A stretch of 64,000 bases of DNA from Lysinibacillus composti (GTDB lineage: Bacteria; Bacillota; Bacilli; Bacillales_A; Planococcaceae). Below are positions 1 through 8,156 of the stretch, piece after piece. The DNA lies in contig NZ_JAFBDY010000012.1 of assembly GCF_016908465.1 (NCBI RefSeq), positions 53,447 to 117,446 of the forward strand, given 5' to 3'. The number at the start of each line of letters is the position of its first letter. Position 1 is the stretch's first letter. Position numbers and translations under genes: made by a program. Below the pieces are notes generated by a model that was not told the DNA's origin, ran no database searches, and was given only the letters and a program-made list of their open reading frames with translations.

Positions 1-1
1 T

Positions 2-100
2 AAATTAAAGTCCATTATTCGCCAAATAGATCCTAAAGCTTTTGTTTCTATTATTGATGTAAATGATGTAACTGGGGAAGGGTTCAGAATAGATGATTAA
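2..100 (+). CDS. YitT-family membrane protein (DUF2179), C-terminal end only
   Basis: An open frame enters from the left edge and stops at TAA 98-100. The 32 visible residues (KLKSIIRQIDPKAF, then VSIIDVNDVTGEGF, ending RIDD) look like the end of the cytoplasmic DUF2179 domain that closes YitT/YpjC-family membrane proteins. The family is widespread in Bacillales and its function is poorly known. A ypjC-type gene lies near qcrABC in Bacillus, which fits the neighbourhood. The N-terminal membrane part is outside the window, so the assignment rests on a short stretch. It is one of only two well-supported plus-strand genes here. Confidence 0.6.
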   Translation, partial: KLKSIIRQIDPKAFVSIIDVNDVTGEGFRIDD

Positions 101-120
101 CCCGAGAATTAATTAAGGTA

Positions 121-156
121 AAAGTGGCCTGGCGTACTTGCCAAGCCACTTTCTTT
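121..156 (+). terminator. Rho-independent terminator after the YitT-family gene
   Basis: A 12-bp stem with one mismatch (AAGTGGCCTGGC pairing with GCCAAGCCACTT, loop GTACTT) is followed by TTCTTT. It lies 20 bases after the stop codon. Confidence 0.7.
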
Positions 157-335
157 ACTGAAATATCAATAGTTTTCAGGAAATCAGCATAAGAATTAAC
201 TTCAGCTTATGCTTAAACGATGTTGTTCACTACTCCTTTCCTACATCGAAAGAGAAGCAACAGATGCAAAGCGGTTACCTCAAGACGCGCCTTTTTTTAC
301 TTTGTTCATTCCTAGGTTGAACTGTTTCACTCTAC

Positions 336-2555
336 TTACTCATCAGCTTTTGTTAATACCTCGTTTACATATTTTGCAACAGCTTCAATTTCTTCTTCAG
401 ATAAAATATCTCCAAATGCTGGCATAGTCGTACCACCGTTGTTTACTCGTTCAACAACATTTTCGTAGTTTTCAGCGAACTCACTTTGTTGTAAATTCGG
501 CCCATTATGACCATTTGCCCCCATATCTCCATGACATGATAAACAATTTGCTGTATAAATGGAACTGCCTTCTGCATATGGATCAGCGCTAGCTGTTTCA
601 CCTGAAGTTTCTTCAGAAACTGTATCTCCATCAGTACTAGCGTTCGATGTTACTGGTATTTTTCCTGGGTTTTCTTCAGATGCATCAATAGGTGTTCCAT
701 CCCAAGTTCCATTTAATTTGAATGTATATACTTTATCTCCATGTTTTGAACCAGCTAAAGAATTACCCATTGCAAGGATTGAAATGTACTGTTCCCCATC
801 AACTTCATAAGTAACAGCTGGTGCATTTGCCCCTGCATCCATTTTATAACTCCATACTTCAGTACCGTCTTTTGCATTGAATGCAATTAAGCGTCCATCA
901 TTATGTCCAACAAAAATCAAATCTCCTGCAGTTGCGAGTACTCCAGAATAAGCGTTTTGATCCCATTTTACTTGCCATGCTATTTTGTTTGTTTTTACAT
1001 CCATCGCAGTAATAGTACCGCGTTGAGGTGCGTCAGTTACTGGAACAAAAATACTACCAATCCACTGTTTCCCTTCCTCATATACATCTTCATCTTGTCT
1101 TGTTAGAGCAACATATCCATCAGTACCTATAACATAGAAGTATTCAGTTTCAGGTGAATATGCTGAAGGTGGCCAGTTTGCTCCTCCAAAAGCTGAAGGT
1201 TTTAACGTAATTGGTTCATCCCAGAATGGTGAGAAAATGGAGCCAATTTTCCCTTCAAAGTCATCACTCAAATCACGTTCCACATCCTCTGGTGTAACTG
1301 CTTGTGGCACAAAGGAATCGCCAATTGGAAACGGCTGAGTAGGTGAAGTTCTTTGTTCTTCTAGCTGAGGAACAGGCTTTTCTTCAATACCGATTAAAGG
1401 TGTTCCATCCGTACGATCTAAAAAGTAAACCCAACCTGTTTTTCCAGCCTCACCAAGCGCTTTTCTCATTTTTCCATCAATTTCAACGTCAAATAAAATA
1501 ACCGGATTTGTAGGGTCCAAATCCCAAATATCATGATGAACTTGTTGGAAATGCCATTTATAGTCCCCAGTTTCTGCATTAAGGGCGACAATTGAGTTTG
1601 CATATAGGTTATCACCCTCACGTTTACTTCCATCAAGATCTGGAGATGTGTTACCTGTTACGAAATAAATCACGCCAAGTTCAGGATCTACAGCTGGCGT
1701 ATTCCAAACCGGTGCTCCGCCATTTAGCCAGTTTTTATTCTCATCATCTGGCCACGTATCACCATGTTTATCATAAGGTGTTGGAATGGTATAGAAACGC
1801 CAAACTTCATAACCCGTGTCAGCATCGTAGGCCATCAAGCGACCTCTTATCCCATATTCACCACCAGAAACTCCAGTATAAACTTTCCCATTGTAATATA
1901 ATGGTGCGCTTGTGATTGTGTAGCCTTCTTCCCAATCTGCTACTTCTGTTTCCCAAAGAACTTTACCTGTTTCTTGATCTAACGCTACTAATCTAGCATC
2001 TAACAAACCTACAAAAACTTTACCATCTGCTACAGCGACACCTCGAGTCGTCCAACCACAACAAACGGTATCTAACTTTTCCGCAATATCAGGTCTATAC
2101 TCCCAAATCTTCTCTCCTGTTTTAAGATCTAAGGCTAATACATCATTCTCACCACTTGCAACATACATGACCCCATCAACGACAATAGGAGTAGCTTCTC
2201 CTGAAAACTTCATATCAAGACTCGAACCTAAACTCGTTACCCATTCTGGTTTTAAATCCTTTATTGATTCTAGATTAACTTGATCCAATTCAGAAAAACG
2301 TCGATTGTAATAATCTCCACCATGTGTCGCCCATTCTTTGCTAGCTAGGTTTACTTGGATATCCGGCTGACTCGGACTCTTCCCTTCTGAAACAGGTTTT
2401 TCAGTAGATTCAACCGCAAATCGTTCAGTTTTTCCGGTTTCACTTCCATCCTTAAGACTATCCTTCACCAATCCGCCTGCATAAAAAGCAAAAAATACAA
2501 TAATTAAGACCATTAATGTCCCAAAGATGATTACCTTAGATGGGTCTAGTTTCAT
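336..2555 (-). CDS. Membrane-anchored PQQ-type dehydrogenase fused to cytochrome c
   Basis: 739 residues. An N-terminal membrane anchor (about residues 8-28) is followed by an eight-bladed propeller of the quinoprotein alcohol dehydrogenase family (about 75-620), a low-complexity linker, and a C-terminal cytochrome c domain with heme motif CLSCH (671-675) and a likely axial Met at 711. Visible family hallmarks are a vicinal Cys pair (165-166), the HHD catalytic-Asp motif (340-342), a Glu at 120, and several W-x-G-docking-like repeats. By family it oxidises an alcohol, aldehyde or sugar outside the membrane and passes electrons to its heme. The qcrABC complex 2 kb away is a plausible acceptor. 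The start ATG has a G-rich Shine-Dalgarno (AAGGGGGGG) just upstream. No pqq biosynthesis genes are visible, so the cofactor source and the substrate are unknown. Confidence 0.85.
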   Translation of the reverse strand: MKLDPSKVIIFGTLMVLIIVFFAFYAGGLVKDSLKDGSETGKTERFAVESTEKPVSEGKSPSQPDIQVNLASKEWATHGGDYYNRRFSELDQVNLESIKDLKPEWVTSLGSSLDMKFSGEATPIVVDGVMYVASGENDVLALDLKTGEKIWEYRPDIAEKLDTVCCGWTTRGVAVADGKVFVGLLDARLVALDQETGKVLWETEVADWEEGYTITSAPLYYNGKVYTGVSGGEYGIRGRLMAYDADTGYEVWRFYTIPTPYDKHGDTWPDDENKNWLNGGAPVWNTPAVDPELGVIYFVTGNTSPDLDGSKREGDNLYANSIVALNAETGDYKWHFQQVHHDIWDLDPTNPVILFDVEIDGKMRKALGEAGKTGWVYFLDRTDGTPLIGIEEKPVPQLEEQRTSPTQPFPIGDSFVPQAVTPEDVERDLSDDFEGKIGSIFSPFWDEPITLKPSAFGGANWPPSAYSPETEYFYVIGTDGYVALTRQDEDVYEEGKQWIGSIFVPVTDAPQRGTITAMDVKTNKIAWQVKWDQNAYSGVLATAGDLIFVGHNDGRLIAFNAKDGTEVWSYKMDAGANAPAVTYEVDGEQYISILAMGNSLAGSKHGDKVYTFKLNGTWDGTPIDASEENPGKIPVTSNASTDGDTVSEETSGETASADPYAEGSSIYTANCLSCHGDMGANGHNGPNLQQSEFAENYENVVERVNNGGTTMPAFGDILSEEEIEAVAKYVNEVLTKADE

Positions 2556-2585
2556 ATTTCCCCCCCTTTTTAATTCCTTTTATGT

Positions 2586-2609
2586 AAAGCGTTGTTTGTT
2601 AAACGCTTT
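2586..2609. promoter_or_regulatory. Inverted repeat resembling a cre site upstream of the PQQ-type dehydrogenase
   Basis: AAAGCG and CGCTTT arms form an inverted repeat about 30-50 bases before the dehydrogenase start. The minus strand reads TGAAAGCGTTTAACA, which is close to the CcpA consensus but with one extra base. It may be a CcpA or other operator, but the match is imperfect. Confidence 0.35.
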
Positions 2610-2773
2610 CATAACATTTATTACTTTTTAGTTACATCATATTAAACTTTTTTTAAAAATATTAATTTAAAAAAATATATTATTCGTAAAGGTTATGAAT
2701 AATTGATGAATTTTTATCTAAAAACTCAGATGGAATCTCGTTTTATTATGACTTTTTGTGCTAATACTTTTAA

Positions 2774-2804
2774 CAAAAAAAACCGACCCTAAAGGATCGG
2801 CGGT
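2774..2804 (-). terminator. Terminator after the Zn peptidase gene
   Basis: On the minus strand, a stem built on CCGATCC/GGGTCGG with one mismatch is followed by a run of eight T residues. It lies 20 bases beyond the stop codon. Confidence 0.7.
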
Positions 2805-2822
2805 AAATTATCTATTTTATAA

Positions 2823-3500
2823 TTATTCTTCAGATCTTGCCATACCAGTATAAATTAATACTAAACGAAGTAATTCAAGAACTGCTACTGCAGCTGCTGC
2901 AACATAAGTCATTGCGGCCGCACTTAAAACTTTTTTAGCACTACGCTCTTCATTATTTGAAATAATTCCTAACGATACAACTTCATTCATCGCTCGTTTA
3001 GAAGCATCAAACTCTACAGGTAATGTAACGATTTGGAACAAGACACCTGCACCTAATAATACAATACCTAATAAAAGCATGTTTGACATAGATGCAAAAA
3101 TACCAATTAATACGAAAATCCATGATAAGTTAGATGAAATATTGGCAACTGGAACTAATTTAGCACGTAATGTTAAAAATGAATATGCTTCTTTATGTTG
3201 AATAGCATGTCCTACTTCATGTGCAGCAACTGCTGTTCCTGCAATAGAAGAGTTATAGTAGTTATCCTCCGATAAAGCTACTGTTTTAGTTGCTGGATTA
3301 TAGTGATCAGATAATACTCCTTGAGTTGGTACGACACGTACATCATAAAGTCCGTGTTGATCTAAAATCATTCTTGCTACTTGAGCACCAGTCATTCCTT
3401 TAGATGCACCAACTTGAGAAAATTTCTTGTATGTGCTTTTTACCTTAAATTGTGCGTAAATTGGCAATAATAATATTACTAAAAAGTAAATGATAAACAT
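2823..3500 (-). CDS. YugP-family zinc-dependent membrane peptidase
   Basis: 225 residues. An N-terminal membrane segment (about 2-16) is followed by the HEVGH zinc motif (94-98) and three further hydrophobic segments (about 117-160 and 190-215). This is the Zn_peptidase_2 layout of B. subtilis YugP, an integral membrane metallopeptidase family of unknown substrate. Length agrees with the family (about 225 residues). The Shine-Dalgarno GGGAGAG lies about 11 bases upstream of ATG. It is a single-gene unit with its own terminator, between the PQQ-type dehydrogenase and ypjA. In B. subtilis yugP lies elsewhere, so this position is lineage-specific. Confidence 0.85.
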   Translation of the reverse strand: MFIIYFLVILLLPIYAQFKVKSTYKKFSQVGASKGMTGAQVARMILDQHGLYDVRVVPTQGVLSDHYNPATKTVALSEDNYYNSSIAGTAVAAHEVGHAIQHKEAYSFLTLRAKLVPVANISSNLSWIFVLIGIFASMSNMLLLGIVLLGAGVLFQIVTLPVEFDASKRAMNEVVSLGIISNNEERSAKKVLSAAAMTYVAAAAVAVLELLRLVLIYTGMARSEE

Positions 3501-3562
3501 TCTTTTTGTATCTCTCCCTTTCCCTTTTTATACTCTACTCTATTTATTATTTTAATAGTAAA

Positions 3563-4162
3563 TTATTTATTCTGCAAATGTTCTCCCTTATTTTGAACAA
3601 TGAAGGCGATGCCAATACAGCAAATAGACAACCAAAAAGTGAAATAACCAATATGACTAGCATATTGTTCTAAGCTTCGATATGTTGGCATCTGTCCATA
3701 AACGTAATCAATAACATCGTTATGCAGTGTCCAGATGGCAGCAATAAGCACATGGACATAAGTAAATCGATAATTAAAAATATAAAGAACTGCTTGTACA
3801 GCCATTAAAAAATGCGAAACAACAAGCATCCATCCCAATGGTCCAATTGGTCCACTTTCAACTATTGTCCATAAATTCATGACAACTGCCCAAATCCCAT
3901 ACTTAATTAAAGTAATCAATGCTAACGCCTCAATTAATTTAAAGTTTTTACCAAATAACCAACCAAGAATGGCAATCGTAAAGAATAAACTTGCAGTGGG
4001 GCTATCGGGTACAAATATTAAAAATTGGGGCTCCGTCACTGCAAGCTGCCAACCATACCAGTAATAACCATATATAGTACCTAAAAAATTTATTATCAAT
4101 AATAAATTTAAAAATGACTTAGATCGAAGTAAATACTGAATTTGTAGTAACACTGGATTCAC
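3563..4162 (-). CDS. ypjA: YpjA, DUF1405 integral membrane protein
   Basis: 199 residues with about six hydrophobic segments and the DUF1405 signature near the N-terminus (INFLGTIYGYYWYG, residues 24-37). Function is unknown. It lies downstream of qcrC, as in B. subtilis, but a terminator and a 500-base gap separate the two, so it is probably transcribed alone. The start is uncertain. GTG at 4160-4162 is only two bases after GAGGAG; a second GTG three codons later (4153) has better spacing and would align better with B. subtilis YpjA. Confidence 0.85.
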   Translation of the reverse strand: MNPVLLQIQYLLRSKSFLNLLLIINFLGTIYGYYWYGWQLAVTEPQFLIFVPDSPTASLFFTIAILGWLFGKNFKLIEALALITLIKYGIWAVVMNLWTIVESGPIGPLGWMLVVSHFLMAVQAVLYIFNYRFTYVHVLIAAIWTLHNDVIDYVYGQMPTYRSLEQYASHIGYFTFWLSICCIGIAFIVQNKGEHLQNK

Positions 4163-4639
4163 AACTCCTCTATATTAATTAAATGCGCTTTGGCTTATTT
4201 ATGACTGCAAGCTTTCGTCACAGCAAAACATTTGCATCATCCAGATATTATCGTGCATAGGTCAATACGATGTTATTCACTTAAACGTTGACACAAAGGC
4301 TAATAATGTAAGTACTCCACTGATTCAAACGTACAGTGCGTTTTAGCGATAAGTGCTATTCTTAGTCTAATATCTTATATTAAATTTTCCTTAATAAAAT
4401 TTGTCATTCGCCATTCTTAGAAGACTTGACTTCATTCTTTTCACACATATAGAAGTGGTGAGATGGATGAAGTTGAGTTTCACAAAAATTACATAATTTT
4501 GAATATGTATAAAAATTTCAGCATATGTACTACTAAAGAATACCACAATTTCAGTAAATTAATCTTCTAGTAAAAGCTAATTAATTATTTCTCTAGACGA
4601 AAAAGACGACTCTACTATTTGAATAAAAGTACTTTTAAA
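4163..4639. other. Intergenic region upstream of ypjA, no gene seen
   Basis: AT-rich stretch with no supportable coding frame on either strand. The first 40 bases (AAATGCGCTTTGGC around 4182-4195) weakly resemble the left end of repeat family A seen at 25235, but the diagnostic core is missing. The ypjA promoter must lie here; I could not pick a convincing one. Confidence 0.5.
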
Positions 4640-4677
4640 AATAAAAGAAAGAGAGTCAGTTTCCCAACTCTCTTTAA
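4640..4677 (-). terminator. Terminator of the qcrABC operon
   Basis: A perfect 9-bp stem (AAAGAGAGT/ACTCTCTTT) with a short loop lies just beyond the qcrC stop, followed on the minus strand by CTTTTATTTTT. Confidence 0.8.
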
Positions 4678-4685
4678 AGCTTGTA

Positions 4686-5474
4686 CTATTCTTCAGCTTT
4701 TAAACTTGCAATAAATTCAGCTAATACTTGAAGTTCTTCATCAGTACCCTTAAATTGACCCGATGGCATTGCGCCACGACCATTTTTAATTACTTCTGCA
4801 ACTTCTTCAGCTGTTAATTCGTTACCTACTAATGCAGGGGCTGCACCGCCACCTTGCATATCAGCACCGTGGCAAGCAATACATGATTTACCTTGTTCAC
4901 CGGTGAAAATTAAATAACCTTCAGCAGTCTCATCAATTTCAACTTCAACAACTTCTTTGATTTCACCTTGTTTAGCTGCTGCTTCCCAGTCATGGTTTGC
5001 AACAGATTCCCAAGTTAAATAAATCATTGATGCAACAGTTAGTAACATAAGTGCAGTTGGAATTGGACGCTTAGATGGTTTACGTTCTGGACCTTTGTCA
5101 AGGAATGGCATTAACATTAATGCTGCGACAGCTAATCCAGGAACTATTACTGCTCCAATAACGTTATAAGGACCTGAAGCATAAGTATATTTTAATAATT
5201 GATATAAGAACAAGAAGTACCAGTCTGGTAACGGAATATAAGAAGCGTTCGTTGGATCAGCTGGACCTTCTAATGGTGATGGATGAGCAACAGTTAATAT
5301 TAAATAACCGATTAAGAATACCGCACCAACCATCCATTCCTTTAATAAGAAATCAGGCCAAAACGCTTCTGTTTTGCCAGGATACTCGGAATAATCTTTT
5401 GGTATATTCGGTTTGCGATTATTAAGTGCAACACGCGAATCGCCTACGAATTTCATTCCTTTACCGCGATGCAT
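4686..5474 (-). CDS. qcrC: QcrC, cytochrome b/c subunit of menaquinol:cytochrome c reductase
   Basis: 262 residues. The N-terminal half is subunit-IV-like (start MHRGKGMKFVGDSR, PDWYF motif at 83-87, three to four membrane segments). The C-terminal half is a cytochrome c domain with CIACH (198-202) and a likely axial Met at 236. It takes electrons from the Rieske/cytochrome b part of the complex and hands them to cytochrome c oxidase or another cytochrome c at the outer face of the membrane. It is the third gene of qcrA-qcrB-qcrC, 43 bases after qcrB. Length and layout match B. subtilis QcrC. Confidence 0.97.
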   Translation of the reverse strand: MHRGKGMKFVGDSRVALNNRKPNIPKDYSEYPGKTEAFWPDFLLKEWMVGAVFLIGYLILTVAHPSPLEGPADPTNASYIPLPDWYFLFLYQLLKYTYASGPYNVIGAVIVPGLAVAALMLMPFLDKGPERKPSKRPIPTALMLLTVASMIYLTWESVANHDWEAAAKQGEIKEVVEVEIDETAEGYLIFTGEQGKSCIACHGADMQGGGAAPALVGNELTAEEVAEVIKNGRGAMPSGQFKGTDEELQVLAEFIASLKAEE

Positions 5475-5517
5475 AGTGTCCCCTCCTTTAAAAAATCATA
5501 AAACATTTGTATTTAAA

Positions 5518-6192
5518 TCATAGTGGGCCTGAGATACCTTGACGGCGAATCATCACAAAGTGTGCTGCAAGTAAGGCAAATAATACTGCTGGTAAGAAGA
5601 ATACGTGAATTGCAAAGAAACGCGTTAATGTTTGTGCACCCAGAATTGTTGAATCACCAGCAAGTAGGATCTTAATTAATTCACCGATAAATGGTACTGA
5701 AGCAGCAATTTGAATCCCTACTTTTGTTGCAAATAACGCTTTCATGTCCCAAGGAAGTAAATATCCTGTGAAACCTAAACCTAACATTACACAGAAAATT
5801 AAAACACCTACAATCCAGTTTAACTCACGCGGTTTTTTATAAGAACCTGTGAAGAATACACGAAGTGTATGTAAGAACATCATTACGATTACTAATGAAG
5901 CTCCCCAATGGTGCATACCACGTACGATTTCACCGAAAGCTACTTCGTTTTGTAAATAATAAACTGATTTCCACGCATTCTCTACGTCTGGTACATAGTA
6001 CATTGTTAAGAACATACCTGACAAAATTTGAATTACAGTAATGAAGAATGTTAATCCCCCAAAACAATAAACGAATGCTGAAAAGTGATGTGCAGGGTTA
6101 ACGTGCTCTGGCACTTCGTGGTCGGCAATATCACGCCAAATTGGTGTAATATCTAATCGCTCATCGACCCAATCATAAATTTTGTTTAGCAC
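5518..6192 (-). CDS. qcrB: QcrB, cytochrome b subunit of menaquinol:cytochrome c reductase
   Basis: 224 residues, a b6-type cytochrome b with four membrane helices. Heme-ligand histidines are visible in RGMHHWGASL with FLHTLRVF, and near the C-terminus in FAIHVFFLP with LLAAHFVMIR. It oxidises menaquinol and moves electrons across the membrane to build proton motive force. The start is GTG (6190-6192) with Shine-Dalgarno AGGGGG 9-10 bases upstream, reading MLNKIYDWVDERL as in Bacillus. It is the middle gene of the qcr operon, 21 bases from qcrA. Confidence 0.97.
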   Translation of the reverse strand: MLNKIYDWVDERLDITPIWRDIADHEVPEHVNPAHHFSAFVYCFGGLTFFITVIQILSGMFLTMYYVPDVENAWKSVYYLQNEVAFGEIVRGMHHWGASLVIVMMFLHTLRVFFTGSYKKPRELNWIVGVLIFCVMLGLGFTGYLLPWDMKALFATKVGIQIAASVPFIGELIKILLAGDSTILGAQTLTRFFAIHVFFLPAVLFALLAAHFVMIRRQGISGPL

Positions 6193-6213
6193 AATTGTCT
6201 ACCCCCTAACTAA

Positions 6214-6717
6214 TTAAACTAAAGTATTTGCGATTTTTTTCCCAAGCAGTAAAAAACCATCTTTTTCTGACACTTCATACTCGTCTAACGGACCTGTTGG
6301 TGGTGTACCTGGAATGTTTTTACCATTTTTCTCATAACGTCCACCGTGACAAGCACAGAAGAATTGGTTTGGGTGAGCCTGATCACTATTCCAGTTTACC
6401 GTACAACCTAAATGTTTACATACTGGTGAAAGTGCGACAATTATATCTCCACTTTTATACACCCAAGCAGCATCAGTTACTTCAGACTTGTACCAAGCAT
6501 CAACTTGTTCGAATGAAAAGTCTACTTTAACAGGTTCTTCCGTAATATCTGCAATTTTTGTGCTAGTTTGTACAAAATCTCCTTCAGCTTTTGTTTGTAG
6601 AGCTGGATCAATTGCAAAGCGCACCATTGGCATTAACATACCTGCCGCCATAAATCCACCAACACCTGTTAAAGTGTAGTTAAGAAATTGACGTCTTGTA
6701 ACTCGATTGTTACTCAT
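6214..6717 (-). CDS. qcrA: QcrA, Rieske iron-sulfur subunit
   Basis: 167 residues. A twin-arginine-like N-terminus (RRQFLNYTLTG, residues 8-18) and membrane anchor precede the Rieske domain. The 2Fe-2S ligands are C100-x-H102 and C121-x-x-H124, with C105 and C123 as the usual disulfide. It is the high-potential electron acceptor of the menaquinol oxidation site. First gene of qcrABC; Shine-Dalgarno is a G-run just before the ATG. A good SigA promoter lies 80-105 bases upstream. Confidence 0.97.
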   Translation of the reverse strand: MSNNRVTRRQFLNYTLTGVGGFMAAGMLMPMVRFAIDPALQTKAEGDFVQTSTKIADITEEPVKVDFSFEQVDAWYKSEVTDAAWVYKSGDIIVALSPVCKHLGCTVNWNSDQAHPNQFFCACHGGRYEKNGKNIPGTPPTGPLDEYEVSEKDGFLLLGKKIANTLV

Positions 6718-6794
6718 CTTTTTCCCCCCCCTAACTAAAAGGTCAGTCCAATGGACATACTTTTTACAAATAGTAGTAATACTAGGACATATCT

Positions 6795-6823
6795 ATGATA
6801 TATCAATAAAATTAGTTGGTCAA
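6795..6823 (-). promoter_or_regulatory. SigA-type promoter of qcrABC
   Basis: The minus strand reads TTGACC, 17 bases, TATCAT. Spacing is ideal, and the site is 78-106 bases upstream of the qcrA start in otherwise non-coding DNA. Confidence 0.6.
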
Positions 6824-6874
6824 TATTGGTTTCTCTTGATTTGAACAGTTTGTGAACATTTCTTGAAACAATTT

Positions 6875-7324
6875 CTAGACTTGAGACCATTTGGAAGATA
6901 GTACAGGAATTACTTGTTTTAACTGTTCATCAAGGACAGATTTTTTAACTGACTTGTCCATTGACTCAAGAGGTATTGCTGGTAACCAAATAATATCAAT
7001 TTGGTTACTTAAGCTTGTCCAACTATGATCACTTGTAATAAAGAGTACATGTTTAAAACCACCACGATGAAGTTCGTCCTTGATTGCATTTATATCAAGG
7101 CCTTTTTTTGTTTCCTCCGTGTAGGAAAATGGTGGCATTACCATTAGCCGTCCCTTAAATTGTTGTTCGATAAAATTTGTTAAGGACATCATAAATTCTG
7201 CAGCAGAACTACTTTGTTTGATCGATGAATCATCAAAATTTATTGAAAGCAATGGAATAATTGCCGTATCAATAAAATCCTTTTGCGTCTGAAATTGTTG
7301 TACGTCTTTTACACTAAATATCAC
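6875..7324 (-). CDS. ypiF: YpiF, DUF2487 family protein
   Basis: 149 residues, soluble, DUF2487 family, function unknown. Its place immediately upstream of qcrA is the conserved Bacillales position. I place the start at GTG 7322-7324 because GGAGGAG lies 7-8 bases upstream and the protein then begins VIFSVKDVQQF like its relatives. The in-frame ATG 14 codons earlier encodes a basic stretch unlike the family and has no comparable ribosome binding site. About 50 bases separate it from the qcr promoter, so qcrABC can be transcribed separately or by read-through. Confidence 0.88.
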   Translation of the reverse strand: MIFSVKDVQQFQTQKDFIDTAIIPLLSINFDDSSIKQSSSAAEFMMSLTNFIEQQFKGRLMVMPPFSYTEETKKGLDINAIKDELHRGGFKHVLFITSDHSWTSLSNQIDIIWLPAIPLESMDKSVKKSVLDEQLKQVIPVLSSKWSQV

Positions 7325-7539
7325 GAATACTCTCCTCCATAAACCTCTACCTCTAATGTTTGCCAAATATCATTATAAGTATAAATTATTCTTTGAAATT
7401 TTTATGTAAAAATACGCAAAAAGCGTATTTATAAGAATTTTTCTCTTCTTTTTTACTAAAAGAGCTATGTGTTACTAATTTTTTACTAAGTCATAATAGA
7501 AACTTGATTAATTTTTTATAATAGTCATGTTTAACTGAA

Positions 7540-7586
7540 GAAAAAGAATATCTTATTCAGTCGAGGTTTTTCCCGACTGAATAAGA
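7540..7586 (-). terminator. Terminator after ypiB
   Basis: A perfect 13-bp stem (TCTTATTCAGTCG/CGACTGAATAAGA) abuts the ypiB stop codon and is followed on the minus strand by TATTCTTTTT. Confidence 0.85.
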
Positions 7587-8141
7587 TTAATTATTAGATG
7601 TCTGTTTTAATGTCTGAAGTAAATTGGATAGCTTAATAAAACGTTCTTTGTCGCCTAGATCTAAGGCTTCGTCAATTTCTCGTAACAATTTTTCTTCTTG
7701 AAATGCTAATAAGCTGTTATTTAGTAATTCTTCAGCAATAATTCTGTCTTTTTCATTAATGTGCAAGTATTTCGGCATATGAGGATTTTCTTCAAGCACT
7801 GCTAAATACTGCTGACTTGGTGGGATATTTGGGAAATTCAATTGAATGTACATACTTTCACTCGGATGTAAACGTAAATCATGAAAAGACTTTTCTGCAT
7901 CTGACGTCATAATGTTCCCCTTATAAAACCGAAATGGAACACCGTTCGAATCCACAGAAGACATGACAATTGCACGTGGGCAATAGTGAGCTTCTTCAAC
8001 GAAATGAATGTTTTCTAATAAATTATCATTACTCAACAAATAATTTAAAATCCAAACACATTCTCTTCTTTTCAATTGAAAGTTTTTCAAAAACCAACGG
8101 ACAAAGTTCTTTTTATCAACGAGCGGAACGGAAGAAGTCAT
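7587..8141 (-). CDS. ypiB: YpiB, UPF0302 protein with C-terminal IDEAL domain
   Basis: 184 residues. An N-terminal UPF0302 domain (about 1-115) is followed by a short IDEAL motif region ([16 protein letters not shown], about 155-170). The family is conserved in Bacillales next to ypiA; its molecular role is not established here. Shine-Dalgarno AAAGGAGGG is well placed before ATG. The gene starts 15 bases after the ypiA stop, so ypiA-ypiB form one unit ended by a strong hairpin. Confidence 0.92.
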   Translation of the reverse strand: MTSSVPLVDKKNFVRWFLKNFQLKRRECVWILNYLLSNDNLLENIHFVEEAHYCPRAIVMSSVDSNGVPFRFYKGNIMTSDAEKSFHDLRLHPSESMYIQLNFPNIPPSQQYLAVLEENPHMPKYLHINEKDRIIAEELLNNSLLAFQEEKLLREIDEALDLGDKERFIKLSNLLQTLKQTSNN

Positions 8142-8156
8142 TAGCTATCCCTCCTT

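Noticed and set aside
209..427. 72-codon plus-strand open frame near the left edge
   Set aside because: Overlaps the end of the PQQ-type dehydrogenase gene, has no ribosome binding site, and resembles no protein family.
1592..1915. 107-codon open frame on the plus strand
   Set aside because: Lies wholly opposite the PQQ-type dehydrogenase; composition is His/Tyr-rich as expected of a shadow frame.
4182..4260. Possible fifth copy of repeat family A
   Set aside because: Only the left dozen bases resemble the family; the GTGACATCCGCCGG core is absent.
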